NCBI GenBank assembly: GCA_022828595.1
Contig: JAKGHH010000001.1
Span: forward strand, 203,999,813-204,063,812
Length of the DNA: 64,000 nt
Direction: 5' to 3'
DNA from: Nelumbo lutea
Lineage: Eukaryota; Streptophyta; Magnoliopsida; Proteales; Nelumbonaceae
Shown here piece by piece: positions 35,721 to 45,709 of the stretch (position 1 is the first letter of the stretch; each line of letters starts with the position of its first letter). The notes beneath the pieces were generated by a model, which saw only the letters and a list, made by a program, of their open reading frames with translations, was not told where the DNA came from and did no database searches. Made by a program: the position numbers and the translations under genes.

Positions 35721-37027
35721 GATTGATCAAAAAAAACTTATAAACAAAAACTTAGAATTATATTCAAGCAAAATCTATAGTGCATCCACTATATATAATT
35801 ATACAGCAAAAAATGTGATTGGTTAAATATACCTTATTAAATATGAAAGTACACTTTGTGAAGCTTTAACCAATAAATTGAAAAATAAGCAAACTTCAAC
35901 ATAATTTTCAAAGATCTGGATTTAACGTGCAACCAATATTAATGAATGCACTGTAATTGAATTCAACAGTGCCATATTATTTACAGATACAAGACTCATA
36001 ATCCCATTGAAAGAAATCTCCAAGCATTCCCAAAATACCAAAAGTTGGTTAAAAAAACCATTTCTTTCACTCCTTTTTTAGTCACTATTTTCTTTTTTAC
36101 TCAGTCAGCTACAGTACTTTATTACAGTTATAGCACAAGTTAGTTAGGTGAAACTAAACTGAAGTTTCCAAATTAAATCTGTATTAAAAATGACCTAAAC
36201 TAGAAGAAATGAAAGTCTTTAGACATCAAAACAAGCCCCTTTCGCTTTCACCAAACGGCCCCTAATCTATAGTAATAATTTATTTACCAAGTTTAGATGA
36301 TTCCAGCCTTTTTGGGCATCCTGATTGGAGACGGGTAGACATATATATCAAAAGCCAATCGAGCCTTTTCTTCCCAACAGGGTATAATAAGTCTCAATCT
36401 CAGTGATCTTCCATGAAATTTAGCTTATATTTGTATGTCTGATTTGCAGGGACGTGCTACCCCTATCTTGTGGAGCCCCCTCTCCGTTTCTATCAAAAAA
36501 AACAAAGCTATGACCCATTTGAAAATGTTGATCCTTCACGAGTTCTAATTTGATCCTGATGATGGTAGCCCAAAAACTGTTCTCTGCAACGTGCATAGCA
36601 TGATGCGCATCACCTAGTCATGTCAAGATGATGACTTGAGTAGAAATGCGGAGTCCTTTGCTAGTCATCAGTTAAATGCCCCACCAGTTACGCCCACTGT
36701 ATTTGAATTTTGAAGCAGAGCTAGGAGAATTTTTCAACAATTAGTCCGGTTTAAGTTAATGTCGAGCTTGCCTACCCATTCAATGTTTCAAACCCACAAT
36801 TAATTCAAGCTGCCCCATCCTTGATTCTTAGCTAGGAATTTATTGTGTACTGTAAAGCGCCATTTTATTCAATTCACAACCCCAATTTGAGCAGAAATTG
36901 GGTTAGTTCAGCTCAGGCTGCTAGAAGCCTAAATCACACTTCCTTTTATACTCTTCTCCCCTTCTGATAATGTCAGGAGTCACGATATCAAATATGGGAT
37001 TTGTAGAATTGCACAATGTGGGATTTT
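35721..37027. other. Intergenic DNA
   Basis: AT-rich, no gene or element recognised. Confidence 0.5.
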
Positions 37028-37335
37028 GGATATGCTTAGGAGTGACTAAAAATAAGTGAGTATTTATTTTGAGTCGGGATCACATAAATAAGCATTTATT
37101 TGTGTTTGAAAAACAAGTCTGCATTTTGGATTTATTTTCAAGTGCTTACTCAATAAGTGTTTTTTTTTTTTTTAATCTAGCCTGTGTTGGCCTGTCATGT
37201 CATTTTGAAAATACCTTTTCTATACTTGTTTGAAATAAGTGCTTTTTCACCAAACACTTACGAGAACTTGTTAGAATAAGTATTGATTTTTAAGCACTTA
37301 TTTTACAAATAAGTGCTTTTTCACCAAACTCTGCC
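37028..37335. mobile_element. Degenerate Tourist-like element
   Basis: The left edge GGATATGCTTAGGAGTG and AATAAGTG words resemble the element at 17591. The right edge, complemented, reads GGCAGAGTTTGGTGAAAAAG. Subterminal AAATAAGTGCTT words repeat. The target duplication is not preserved. Confidence 0.5.
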
Positions 37336-37387
37336 TTAATATATTTCAGAGAGATGGGGGTCCTTGTACATTTTTTAAAAACCTGTA

Positions 37388-37509
37388 GGCTCAGTTTGGA
37401 AAGAGTATATACAAATTATACAATACAAATACATACAACATAATACAAAATACAAAATACAAGGGTTTAGACTTTACATATTTGTGTTTGTACTCTTCCA
37501 AACTGAGCC
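37388..37509. mobile_element. Tourist MITE, 122 bp
   Basis: Ends GGCTCAGTTTGGAAAGAGTA and the inverted TACTCTTCCAAACTGAGCC. The interior of ATACAAATAC words matches the copy at 2605. The flanking trinucleotides (GTA and CCA) no longer match. Confidence 0.8.
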
Positions 37510-37905
37510 CCAAGGACATTCCAACAATTTTCTCTTTCTTATTTTCTGAGGAACAAAAGGCAACCTCGTAGAACAAGGTATAAAATTCTCTTCTACATTC
37601 TGGCTAGCAAGTGTAAAATTTATGCTTAACTATAACAGAAACTTTCTATCATCACCCGAAACAAAACAGGAATCATGCATCAACCGGGATGTCTATGGAT
37701 TGGGTTAAGTGATGAACTCACCTCAACGCAATCTTATTGATCAGGGTTTTCATTGAATTTTTGACCGGGTTCAAGTTGAGGTCATCCAGTGCCTCGAACC
37801 CAACCCATTAACACAATAGTAGTAAACATCTATTGCTATATAAAGTGAATATTTGCCTTGGTTTTGGTGCAGGTCATATTATCTAAAACTCACCATGACT
37901 TTCAT
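37510..37905. other. Intergenic DNA
   Basis: No gene recognised. 37690-37815 contains GGGTTAAG, CCGGGTTCAAG and CAACCCATTAAC words suggesting another decayed hAT-like MITE. Confidence 0.45.
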
Positions 37906-38218
37906 TAAGGGTGCAACTTGGGCGGATCTAACACAAATTTTTGTATGGATTGGGCCTGAGTCTTTGAGCTGCAGGCTATGCTTGGACCATAAAACATGGA
38001 TCTGACCTTAACTTGGGTTGATGCCCCAGGTAGCCCAAGCCCGGCACAACCCAACCCAGCCCAAGCTTGAGTTGTGTTGAGTTAAGCTTGATTGGGCCTA
38101 GGATGATAAGCTTAGGCTTAATCTCAGGCTGGGCCAGGCCCAAGCCCGAGGTTTGCACTTGTACAGTTGGGCCTGGTTGACCCTCAACTTGATCCAACCC
38201 GCCCAAGTTGCACCCCTA
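37906..38218. mobile_element. hAT-type MITE, 313 bp
   Basis: The left end TAAGGGTGCAACTTGGGCGG is mirrored by the right end (complement of TAGGGGTGCAACTTGGGCGG), the same family as 9740. It is flanked by 16-base direct repeats CTCACCATGACTTTCA (37889-37904 and 38219-38234), longer than the usual 8 bases. Confidence 0.75.
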
Positions 38219-38234
38219 CTCACCATGACTTTCA

Positions 38235-39146
38235 AAACCTCTAGAGAGCGTCCTATCAACGAGTTTTATTGTCCAAAACTCACCTTTTGTTAGGATTTCC
38301 ATTAGATCACTATTAATAATCATTAAGAGAAAATTGTCTACATAAACATTTAAGTATTTTACATGACCAAGCTACCCTTGAAAGTCAACCTTATTAAATA
38401 TTCTGCTGACAATTACCCCTGATTGTTGTGGGCCCACTGACCCGGGCTCATGCCAGGGGTAATTTTGTTCTAAAAAATAGTCAATAAGCTTGACTGACCA
38501 TTTAGGGGTAGCTTAATCATGTAAAATACTCAAACAAATATGTGGACAATTTTTCATAATCACTAGTGGTGGACTAATGAAAATCTAAGCAGAAGGTGAG
38601 TTTTAGACAATAGAAATTACTGATAGGGATTGGTTTTAAAAAGTCAATAAGTTTAAGAGAAATGTGAAAAAATTCAAAATCGCATATCAAAAAGTTAAAC
38701 TTAATTATATAATGTTCTATACATTTATACTTTACTTGCACGTGTATGGCATGTACCCTTACACCAGTTTCCATACAGGCCTTCACTTAAATGTAGGGCT
38801 ATCATCATGGGACAGAGCAGGTTGGGTTCAGTGTCCTATTTTCTTTAGTCAGATTTGGTCAGGTTTGAGTTAGAGTACAGATCAGGTTAAACCCACACCA
38901 AACACTGACATTTGCTATCCCTGGAGCTAATAACCCATGTAGAGGAAATTAAGGCCATGGTTCAATTCTCATTCAATTCTAAGATGGAAAAAAAATGAGT
39001 AAAAATGGGAAGAATGAAAAAATATTGTTACGAACCAAACACTTTTCCCAAAATTTGATTTTTTACGGCAAGAATGAGAGTAAAATTTTAACCTGTTTGA
39101 TTATAAATTTCATTCTCACTCATTTTTTTATTAATCAAAATAATAA
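38235..39146. other. Intergenic DNA
   Basis: No gene recognised. It contains the repeated phrase CTCACC(T/A)..TTT with AAAACTCACC (near 38275), related to the flank of the preceding MITE. Confidence 0.45.
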
Positions 39147-39240
39147 TATAAGGGTTAGAGGTGTAAAATGTGTCATGTAGGGTCCATGTAAAGTGCGGGT
39201 TGTGCCGTGCCGCCCTCCCATAGGATAACTTGGGGGTCCA
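39147..39240. mobile_element. hAT-like left-end fragment
   Basis: TTAGAGGTGTAAAATGTGTC, then GTGCCGCCCTCCCATAGGAT and AACTTGGGGGTCC, match the start of the inner element at 34129. The rest is missing. Confidence 0.6.
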
Positions 39241-39554
39241 TCTTCAACCAACTCTATGTAAGCCTAGCCCCAACCTTTGGAATTATCAAAGAGACACCTG
39301 GCCCATGCTTCGTTTGAGATCAGGGGAACCTAGGGTACTTAGTAGTACCTGTACTTCTCCATTCAATGATTTGTTTGGTTCGTGTTCATGGTTCCTGATT
39401 TGTCAGCATTAGAGAAGTTAGCCCCGGGAAAGAGTATTCTTATATGTAAGTGTCAATGGACCGGTTTTGGATTGGACGCCGTCCAGTCCAAAATCAATTT
39501 GGACAGTTAAAGGTTTGGGTTGAAACCAATCTAAATTAAAATGAATTTGAACAG

Positions 39555-40605
39555 ATTAGATGGGTAATGGTTAATCTTGGCAGGGGACAACTGAAAAGAA
39601 GAATGGTTGTTGGAAGCACATGGCTTTTCAAAAATGGGAACACCAAGGATCTTTTTATCACTGAGTCTGTCAGTCACCTTAACACTCTTAGGCTCAGTAT
39701 CATGTACATAATGCAAACCGGGACCATTTCCAGCTTCAACTTTGTCAGAAAAGTGTTGATGATTGACTTGTAAGAAATCCAATCCCATTCTCTCTGAATT
39801 TCCCCTTGCTTTGGGGGTCATGTCATTGCAAGTTGGTTTTCCTCTAAGCCAAGGCAAGCCGGCTGAAGGATCTTCATGCTTCCTTTTTTGATGAGTATCC
39901 TCATGCTTCCCTTCTCCATCTATAATCACAAGATCTCGCTGGGGAACCACTGTATCTTTGAAGCCACTTGGAAGCACCATATTAAAATTCATATCCTTTG
40001 CAGTCCTAACATCAACGAAGTCTGAACCCTTGTAATGCTTCACAGAACCATGGTTTTCAAAAATTTCAGAAGTTAATGCCTTCTCATTATTGCAGTTCAG
40101 ATAGTCAAATCCAACTGAAGGGGAACAAACCTGTAATGGCTTGGACGCCAACTGGGACCCATGGCAAAAGCCATTTCTTTTATGATATATTTCACTTCCA
40201 AAATTTGGGTTCAATCTCAAATTGCCATTAAGATGCCATTTGTCTTCAATAACCGCAGAGCCTTGAAGTGACGATTTGGAATTGTTACTCAAAAGGAGCA
40301 AATGGGTTGACACATGGGAGTGCTTCAACTGCTATAGGATTCTTCTGACTCAAGCTACACATTGGTTTTCTCCAAGATGAAGCTGAAGGTACTCCAAAAT
40401 TGGCCATATCAGACCGAGAAACAACTGGATATGGATGGTTAAAATTGGGTAGATTTCGATCTTTATCAACTGTCACAAGTTGATAAAAAACTGATGCTAT
40501 TTCATCACTATAGTCTATGAAGATCATTATCTCTAATGGGTGTTGGTTACTGGAATTGTCTATCAAACACCATGCTTTGGTGCCTGGAATTACCTCGATG
40601 GGCAT
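39555..40605 (-). pseudogene. DUF863-family pseudogene fragment
   Basis: Read on the minus strand, two overlapping frames (40605-40285 and 40328-39555) together give part of the large central exon of a plant DUF863 protein. Family signatures seen: SSWRKPMCSLSQKN, EALPCVNPFAP, IGxDYLNC-like VGFDYLNCNN, GSVKHYKGSDFVDVR, AKDMNFNMVLPSG, LPWLRGKP and, near the end, KKILGVPIFEKP. One frameshift lies near 40290-40325. No flanking exons, start or family N-terminus were found, so this is a fragment and probably dead. The family's function is not established. Confidence 0.78.
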
Positions 40606-41397
40606 TTCTCAAACATTATGGAGATGGCTTTAGAATCAGTTCCCTCTGTGTATGTGTGTCTTGCTAGGTTGCCACCTAGTAGGAAATTGCAGGAAATACA
40701 ACCAAAGTCTGTGAATTTCATATTATGTGCAATAAAATTTTATTTATAACTATATCATCTTATGTTATCTTATGTGAAGATTTTTTAGATGCTGCCTCTT
40801 CATTTACCTGACATTTAGTTTTATAAATCAGACTGCAATATTCAAATTCTCAAGGTGAACCAATTAGTTGTAAGCAAGTATTAAATGAACTTATGAATGT
40901 AAAGGATGGATTTTGACTGTTCATTTTTTTTTTCTCTGAATTGCAAAATCATCTTAATTCATTAATCTCCATTTGTTGCTTAATTCTCTCATATTTGATG
41001 GTTTTTCTCTGTTGTCAAGTCAATCCTACTGGTAAATGGTAATAGTAAACCTGATGAGCAGATTTGATTAGGAGCACAGACTTTTTCTTTCTTTCTTTCT
41101 TGTATGATGATTATATTGATATATTATAAGCCTATAAGGTGAAAGATGTACTCAATTACCCTATTCAGCAGTGTGTGCCTATAACAACTCTATGTTGATG
41201 AATTCATGTATTCTAGTGAACTTTTCATGCATCCACAGTGAACCCCTTGTTGACATCTCAGATTTCATTTTGAGTCACAATGTGGCTATTGTGGTCCTCA
41301 ATCCTCATGGAATAGAAAGGGATTTCTTTTTCCATATTTTAGATTGTTGGCATAACTTTGTGTTGAAGTTCGGCCTGCCCTAGAAGTCTGTTTTGTT
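40606..41397. other. Intergenic DNA
   Basis: No gene recognised. Confidence 0.5.
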
Positions 41398-41673
41398 TGT
41401 TAGCTGAAAAGTAAAGTAAACAGCAAGAAGGAAGAGAGGAAAGAAGAAGGAAGAAAGAAGAAGAAGAAGGAAGAAAGAGGAAGAAGAAGAGACAAGGTCT
41501 GGTTCGAATTAGGAAAAATCAACCCTAGTTTCGGCCAGACCTGTTATTATATTAATAATATAATTGGAAAAGACATAAGTGCCCTTATTTAAGTAAGAGG
41601 CACTTGAACTAACACAATAGTACACATCAGCATTCTCAACAGGTACAAAGACCGAAATACCCCTTCACTAACA
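41398..41673 (-). mobile_element. Copia-type solo LTR, reverse orientation
   Basis: Starts TGTTAG and ends CTAACA. On the minus strand it follows the LTR of the Copia element at 47818 in order: TGTTAGTGAAGGGGTATTTC, a middle with ACTTAAATAAGGGCAC, TCTGGCCGAAA, a CAGACCTTGTC word and a CTTCTT-rich end. The identity is moderate, so it is an older relative. The 5 bp target duplication is not clear. Confidence 0.68.
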
Positions 41674-41984
41674 CTTTGTTTTTCCATTTGATTTTCTTGT
41701 GCTTATAGGTTCATTATAACAAATAATGGATCTGGACATTCTGTAGCTGGTCTGAGGTAAGACACGTGCCACTTAATATGGCCAAAAAGTTAAACTGTAT
41801 AATTCTTTTATAACTAGAATATCTCTCTTGGTGCAGTATATATTCTTAAGTTCCAATTAATTTTGAAATGTAAAAGGAGAATATCTCTCTTGGGGAAGAC
41901 TGTTATGTTTTGATACATTTACCTTGAATTTAATGTTTCAGTAGATAATTTACTGTACTGTAGGTTAAAGGTATGATATTTAGA

Positions 41985-42125
41985 ATAAAAAGGTCATTAC
42001 CCAGTGTTGGTCCAACTATCTTGGGTCTTGGGAAGGGAAGACTGGATTCAGTCCTAACCTTTGGCATTTTTTGCACAAAATGGCCGCTGTCAGACTCAAA
42101 CCTGTTTTCTCACACTAGCCAACAA
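41985..42125 (-). mobile_element. Degenerate SINE, minus strand
   Basis: On the minus strand a box B-like GGTTTGAGTCTGACAG is followed by GCCATTTTGTGCAAAAAATG and ATCCAGTCTTCCC, paralleling the body of the SINE at 2228. Box A is not clear. Confidence 0.45.
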
Positions 42126-42199
42126 AAGGGGAATTGCAACAGCAACTCCAAAATATATTACTATACTTGGTAATAGGTGACTGGCCTCTCAACAGCAAG

Positions 42200-42420
42200 A
42201 AATCTGGGATGAGTCCAATGTAATCCTAGTAGGGATCATATTATAAAGCTGAAGTTTGATGGTCGCTGTATTGGTAATCCCTTCAGGAATAGGTGGACAG
42301 TTTAGAGATGCACATGGCATCATAGTAGTGCTATTTTCAGGACCAGCTGGCCACAAGCACATGACTCAATAAGTGAGGTTTCAGCAGCATTGCAAGGATT
42401 GAAAGTGTAAAAGTTATTAA
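42200..42420 (+). pseudogene. LINE RNase H fragment
   Basis: 42242-42280 encodes IKLKFDGRCIGNP, the start of the LINE RNase H domain with its first Asp, followed after frameshifts by words like FRDAHGI and SEVSAALQGLK, the region of the second catalytic Glu. It is a short decayed fragment. Confidence 0.6.
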
Positions 42421-42429
42421 ACAGTACAG

Positions 42430-42600
42430 GAATCCCCAAATTTCATTAAAGCAGGAATGGCAGGGGTAGAACCCCAAATCTTACAGAAGAGGGATTCTAT
42501 CACTATAAAGTTCTTCCAGAAATACACCCTATTTGGCTAAACCATCTGCTATGTGATTTAGATCCCTAGGAATCCAAGTTAGTCTTGCATTTAGGTAGAA
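42430..42600 (-). pseudogene. LINE RNase H C-terminal fragment, opposite strand
   Basis: On the minus strand, about 42580-42519 encodes LTWIPRDLNHIADGLAK followed by a stop, the end of the LINE RNase H domain with its last Asp. It lies tail-to-tail with the preceding plus-strand fragment. Confidence 0.6.
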
Positions 42601-44045
42601 AGGGAATCTTTTAGTTTAAAAAATTTAGTTAACACAATCAGTGGTCCAATAAAGAGCTGTTCTGCAGTCACTTGGCTTCCTTTGGGCATTTAGAGGTTTA
42701 GGCCTATGGTAAATATTACATAGGCAGAGCCTGGGTGGGTTAGGACTTAGGCCCCTATCCCACCCTACTAACTTCTGCACCTGCTGGGGGCTGGAAGGAT
42801 GTCTTTGGTATTACTGCTGATGATGGAGTCAAATACTAAAAATTTGACTATAAATATCTAATAATCCTTAATAATCTTACAGGTTGAAGCTTTTTTTGGA
42901 AAAATGAGATATATAATCTGTATTACATCAGGTTATGCAAGGTCATCCTATGTACAATTAATTTGTATTATATTCTTGGCTCATAAGAAACATACTGGTT
43001 CCATACTGATTACAGTGATGAGTGGTAGGATTTGATTAAGGTGAGATCATTCTCTTTTTCCAAAGAAGAATTTTATTATATAAACTTTGACGCAGACTAG
43101 CAATCTTTTAGCTTTATTTCCTTATGGCTATCTCTTTCCCTTGGTGACTAGGACTGTTGTTCCCATGCTAATGGTGCAGCAAGGTCAGCCTAGCTTTCTG
43201 TTTTTTGTCAAATGAGGGTTCAAAGTATTAGGTTTAGGGTTGGAGTGGGAACTGCTCGGCCCTGGTTCAGTGATCCTCTGCTTCACAGAATTGTTGTGAT
43301 CCATGATCCATAAATTCCATATCCATCCTACACTACACACAAGAAAAAACCAACACAACTACCTGGAGCCTTCTCACTGCTTCTCATTCACTGTCTTTAT
43401 TATCCACAAAATATGTATTTATAATTAAATAAACTACACTTTGACAACCATACAACCAAGATATCAATTGGGTGGCCCCCTACATACTAACTAAGCCATG
43501 GATGCATGGATAAAAACCTAATCCTAATCCTCAAACAGAGCCAAGCAGGATAGTATGCAGGGTCTCTCCCTTCAGTTGGCGAAGCTTAACAGAGACCTCA
43601 ATTCAAATGCAACCCACCATCTGGGTGCCTTTATCAAATGCCTCAATCGGACCGTCGGATTTATACTTCGATAACAACAAAGCAATAAGGAAAGTAACTC
43701 AATAATTTATACTTATAAAAAATTATACTTAAAAAAAAAACAGCAAAGCTATAAGAAAAATAACTGCAACAATTTGTACTTAAAAAATGTATAAATTCCA
43801 TAATAATTCGAACACACAAATACCAATAAGGAAAATAATGAAGAGACAAAAATTGTTCAAAACTTCAAATACCTTAACGATGCTGCTTTGTTTTGGTGCT
43901 TACAGGGATGATATTGGTGGTCAACCTAAAAGGGGAAAACAGAGTAAGAAGATGAAGAAGAAGAAGAAAGAGGAGGAGGAGGATATATACATCTTCTGTG
44001 TGCAGCTTGAGAAGGAGATGAAGAAGAAGAAGAAGAAGAAAACAA

Positions 44046-44076
<31 letters not shown>

Positions 44077-44252
44077 ATTTACCTTGGTTTGAGCTCTTTG
44101 GATCGAACTTATCTTTAGGACTTCAACAGATCGAGCTCACCGTTACCCTCGATACCTCAGCACAGAGAGAACCCTCGTGAGTTCAAGTCGAGAACTCGAA
44201 CGAAAAAAAAAAATCGGTAGGATGGGGCATGAAAAGTTTTCGTGCCCCAAAT
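42601..44252. other. Intergenic DNA
   Basis: No gene recognised. It includes a GAA/GA-rich tract at about 43951-44080 and duplicated TTTATACTT/TTGTACTTAAAA words near 43710-43790. Confidence 0.5.
43951..44080. repeat. GAA/GA-rich simple repeat
   Basis: Mixed GAA, GGA and GA units; open frames across it are low in complexity and not evidence of a gene. Confidence 0.8.
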
Positions 44253-44612
44253 TTCATTCTGGGAAGAATGAATTCTGCAGCAAGAAATGAATATCCAAAC
44301 ACCTATATCTCATTCATTCTTGTTCATTCTTTTCCAGAATCGGCAAGAATTAAAAGAATGAAGCCACTGGCAGCGAACCAAACATGGCCTAATTTTCCCC
44401 TTCTACCAAGCCAATGTTAAATTTTTGCCCAGACCCAAACTTCATTCTGGGAATAATGAATTCTGCAGCAAGAAATGAATATCCAAACACCTATATCTCA
44501 TTCATTCTTGCTCATTCTTTTCCAGAATCAGCAAGAATTAAAAGAATGAAGCCGCTGGCAGCGAACCAAACATGGCCTAATTTTCCCCTTCTACCAAACC
44601 AATGTTGGTCCA
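44253..44612. repeat. Tandem duplication, about 188 bp unit, two copies
   Basis: The unit starts TTCATTCTGGGAAGAATGAA at 44253 and TTCATTCTGGGAATAATGAA at 44441. It contains AATATCCAAACACCTATATC and GCGAACCAAACATGGCC. The copies differ at only a handful of positions. The content (foldback of GAATGA and TCATTC words, CCAAACATGGCC) suggests the unit is itself a MITE. Confidence 0.85.
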
Positions 44613-44699
44613 GCCATCCAAGTATTGATGTAAGTTTTGCCCACTGGGTACTCGGCCTCCCCAACATGATGGGGTCAGGGATGAGGATTAATAAGGACC

Positions 44700-44952
44700 C
44701 CTGACTGGGGAAGGGGTTGGAGATGGGGAGTGAAGTTCCCACCTCAACCTCGAGATTATATATTTCAAAAAATACTCTTAATTAAAAAATTTCAGGTATT
44801 CGGGTCCATACAGAAACCTGTCTCTATCGGAGATCGGAGATGGAGGATAACTTTGATCCCAGTGAGGACCGGAGTTAGGGAGGGGGGTTTGTTTCAAAAT
44901 AGAGGTCGGGATATATGATCCCCACCCTAAATCTACCCCGTTGCCATTCCTA
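44700..44952. mobile_element. Probable truncated hAT end
   Basis: The right edge, complemented, reads TAGGAATGGCAACGGGG, a typical hAT terminal repeat, with GGGGATC and CGGAGATCGGAGATGGAG words inside. The left end was not found. Confidence 0.4.
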
Positions 44953-45709
44953 GCTTCCTACATCCAAGCTCTTAGAAAAAACCCAACGTTGGGCATTTTT
45001 TACTCGATGTGGCCACTCTCAAGACTCAAGACCATCTTCCTATGCTTGTCGGTCCAAGATTATATTGCACCCTGCAATGCCCTTACGCTCCCCTTGAAAA
45101 TCTGCAAATAAAATTAGCCATCTAGGTCTAAGCTGCCATGGGGCCTGCCTACCACTGCTCCTTTTTAGCTTTGATTAGTTTTCCTGGAATTTCCCTCCTA
45201 AGAGTCTTTCTTCAAGTATGAAACTGACGTCCTGACACTTATGGAATTCATGGTCGAAAGGTTTGGCTGAATTTGTTGCTTGAATTTGAAAGATCCAGTT
45301 ACCAACAGGCACACATCATGCATCAACCAGGAAAAGACAGAGACCAGAGAATTGTGGAGTTTGTGTTGAACACGTGTTAAAGCGTTTTCCACGTGCAAAT
45401 AAGAAGACACCAGCTGAACCCGCCAAATTTTTGGTACATTGAAGAGAGTCCGGATCTGGTAAGCACACTGAGTACACTTGGTCCACAAATATATTTAAAT
45501 CATTGCATGAATGACCTACAAATTGATTGTATACTTACTGTGAATTTGTGCCTATCAGATCTGGACTCCATTGAAGAATATAATTAAACAAATTCATGAT
45601 ACATCCAGGAGCTTTCTGGTTTGTTAGATGCTGCACAAAAGGAAATGGCTTTGGCAAAGGAAAGTAAGTATTACTTACACACCTATTATGGTAAAGAATA
45701 TTATTTTTC
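44953..45709. other. 3' flank of the RAB3GAP2-like gene
   Basis: Just beyond the stop codon of the minus-strand gene; should contain its 3' untranslated region. On the plus strand a short exon-like frame lies at 45611-45656 (see findings). Confidence 0.4.

Noticed and set aside
42200..42600. A single LINE with a twin-primed 5' inversion
   Set aside because: The plus-strand RNase H start lies beyond the 3' end of the minus-strand piece, the wrong side for twin priming; two separate fragments are simpler.
43787..44092. Lys/Glu-rich open frame
   Set aside because: It is the translation of the GAA/GA simple repeat.
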